Assembly (NCBI RefSeq): GCF_030651185.1
Contig: NZ_JAUSCJ010000005.1
Location: 1-56,752 of the forward strand
Direction of reading: 5' to 3'
From: Phenylobacterium sp.
Lineage (GTDB): Bacteria > Pseudomonadota > Alphaproteobacteria > Caulobacterales > Caulobacteraceae
DNA: 56,752 bases
Both the position numbers and the translations under genes were made by a program. The number at the start of each line of letters is the position of its first letter. Within the stretch, counting starts at the first letter, position 1. Under the pieces are notes generated by a model. The model saw only the letters and a list, made by a program, of their open reading frames with translations, ran no database searches and was not told the origin of the DNA. This document shows, piece by piece, positions 56,617 to 56,752 of the stretch.

Positions 56617-56752
56617 ATGTCCGGTTTTCGCGATGAGCGGCTCGCCGCTCTCAAGGCGAAGATCGCCACCCTCGAGGCGGGCGGACGGGCGGACTCTGAA
56701 TCCCTGCCCTTCGGCGATCCCCGCATCGATAGCTGCTTCCTGGGCGACGGCC
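56617..56752 (+). CDS. imuA: ImuA-like SOS mutagenesis protein, N-terminal part (3' end outside window)
   Basis: Only the first 45 codons are in the window. MSGFRDERLAALKAKIATLE followed by LPFGDPRIDSCFLGDG is the typical N-terminus of ImuA, a RecA/SulA-like protein. ImuA works with ImuB and the DnaE2 polymerase in damage-induced mutagenesis. The perfect LexA box just upstream fits, and AGGAAA before the ATG supports the start. I expect imuB and dnaE2 to follow outside the window. Confidence 0.85.
   Translation, partial: MSGFRDERLAALKAKIATLEAGGRADSESLPFGDPRIDSCFLGDG

Overview
This is a 56.8 kb stretch of a GC-rich chromosome from an alphaproteobacterium, very probably a member of the Caulobacteraceae (Caulobacter or Phenylobacterium type). 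Reasons: the sucCD-odhAB-lpd cluster near fsa, DUF484-xerC and priA; alphaproteobacterial marker families (DUF2794, COQ9, long-form SerA, the alphaproteobacterial type of SerC); a CtrA-like box and GANTC sites in one promoter region; and an SOS box of the alphaproteobacterial form GAAC-N7-GAAC before imuA. It is mostly core chromosome, densely packed. I see no prophage, insertion sequence, CRISPR array or tRNA. The genus is an inference, and base composition was judged by eye.

Layout. 1-6.9 kb: the C-terminal half of aconitase, a DUF1223 protein, DUF2794, a BAX-inhibitor (YbhL-type) membrane protein, ThpR, DUF2237, a CitE-like lyase, a proline-rich exported protein and a HIT protein. 7.0-19.7 kb: the TCA-cycle block, with mdh, then an interruption (two tandem LprI-domain proteins, a GNAT, and a divergent LytTR regulator/DUF2306 pair), then sucC-sucD-odhA-odhB-lpd. 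19.7-25.7 kb: a large palindromic repeat running into a GNAT gene, small genes, the minus-strand operon fsa-DUF484-xerC, and priA. 25.7-29.4 kb: an AT-richer membrane protease-like gene, a DHA2-type exporter, TerC and a long intergenic region. 29.4-36.6 kb: CHAP protein, CorA, pentapeptide-repeat protein, a crotonase, COQ9, rpsU and ftsH.

36.6-45.6 kb: a YkgJ-type cysteine-cluster protein, two paralogous small exported proteins, a sulfate-binding protein with a TonB receptor, folP, an SDR, thiD and a nucleotidyltransferase. 45.6-51.1 kb: two hybrid histidine kinases on either side of three adjacent exported proteins that share one basic helical module. 51.3-56.75 kb: two small unknown proteins, a DMT exporter, serC-serA behind a structured leader, a ParB-like protein, and the first 45 codons of imuA behind an SOS box.

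The most unusual things seen are the WER/DLDRR-module protein array between two kinases; a PriA that keeps the cysteines of one zinc site but has lost those of the other; an rpsU whose ribosome binding site points to a CTG start; a palindromic repeat whose three copies all lie between convergent genes; and a composite palindrome that supplies the N-terminal codons of an acetyltransferase.
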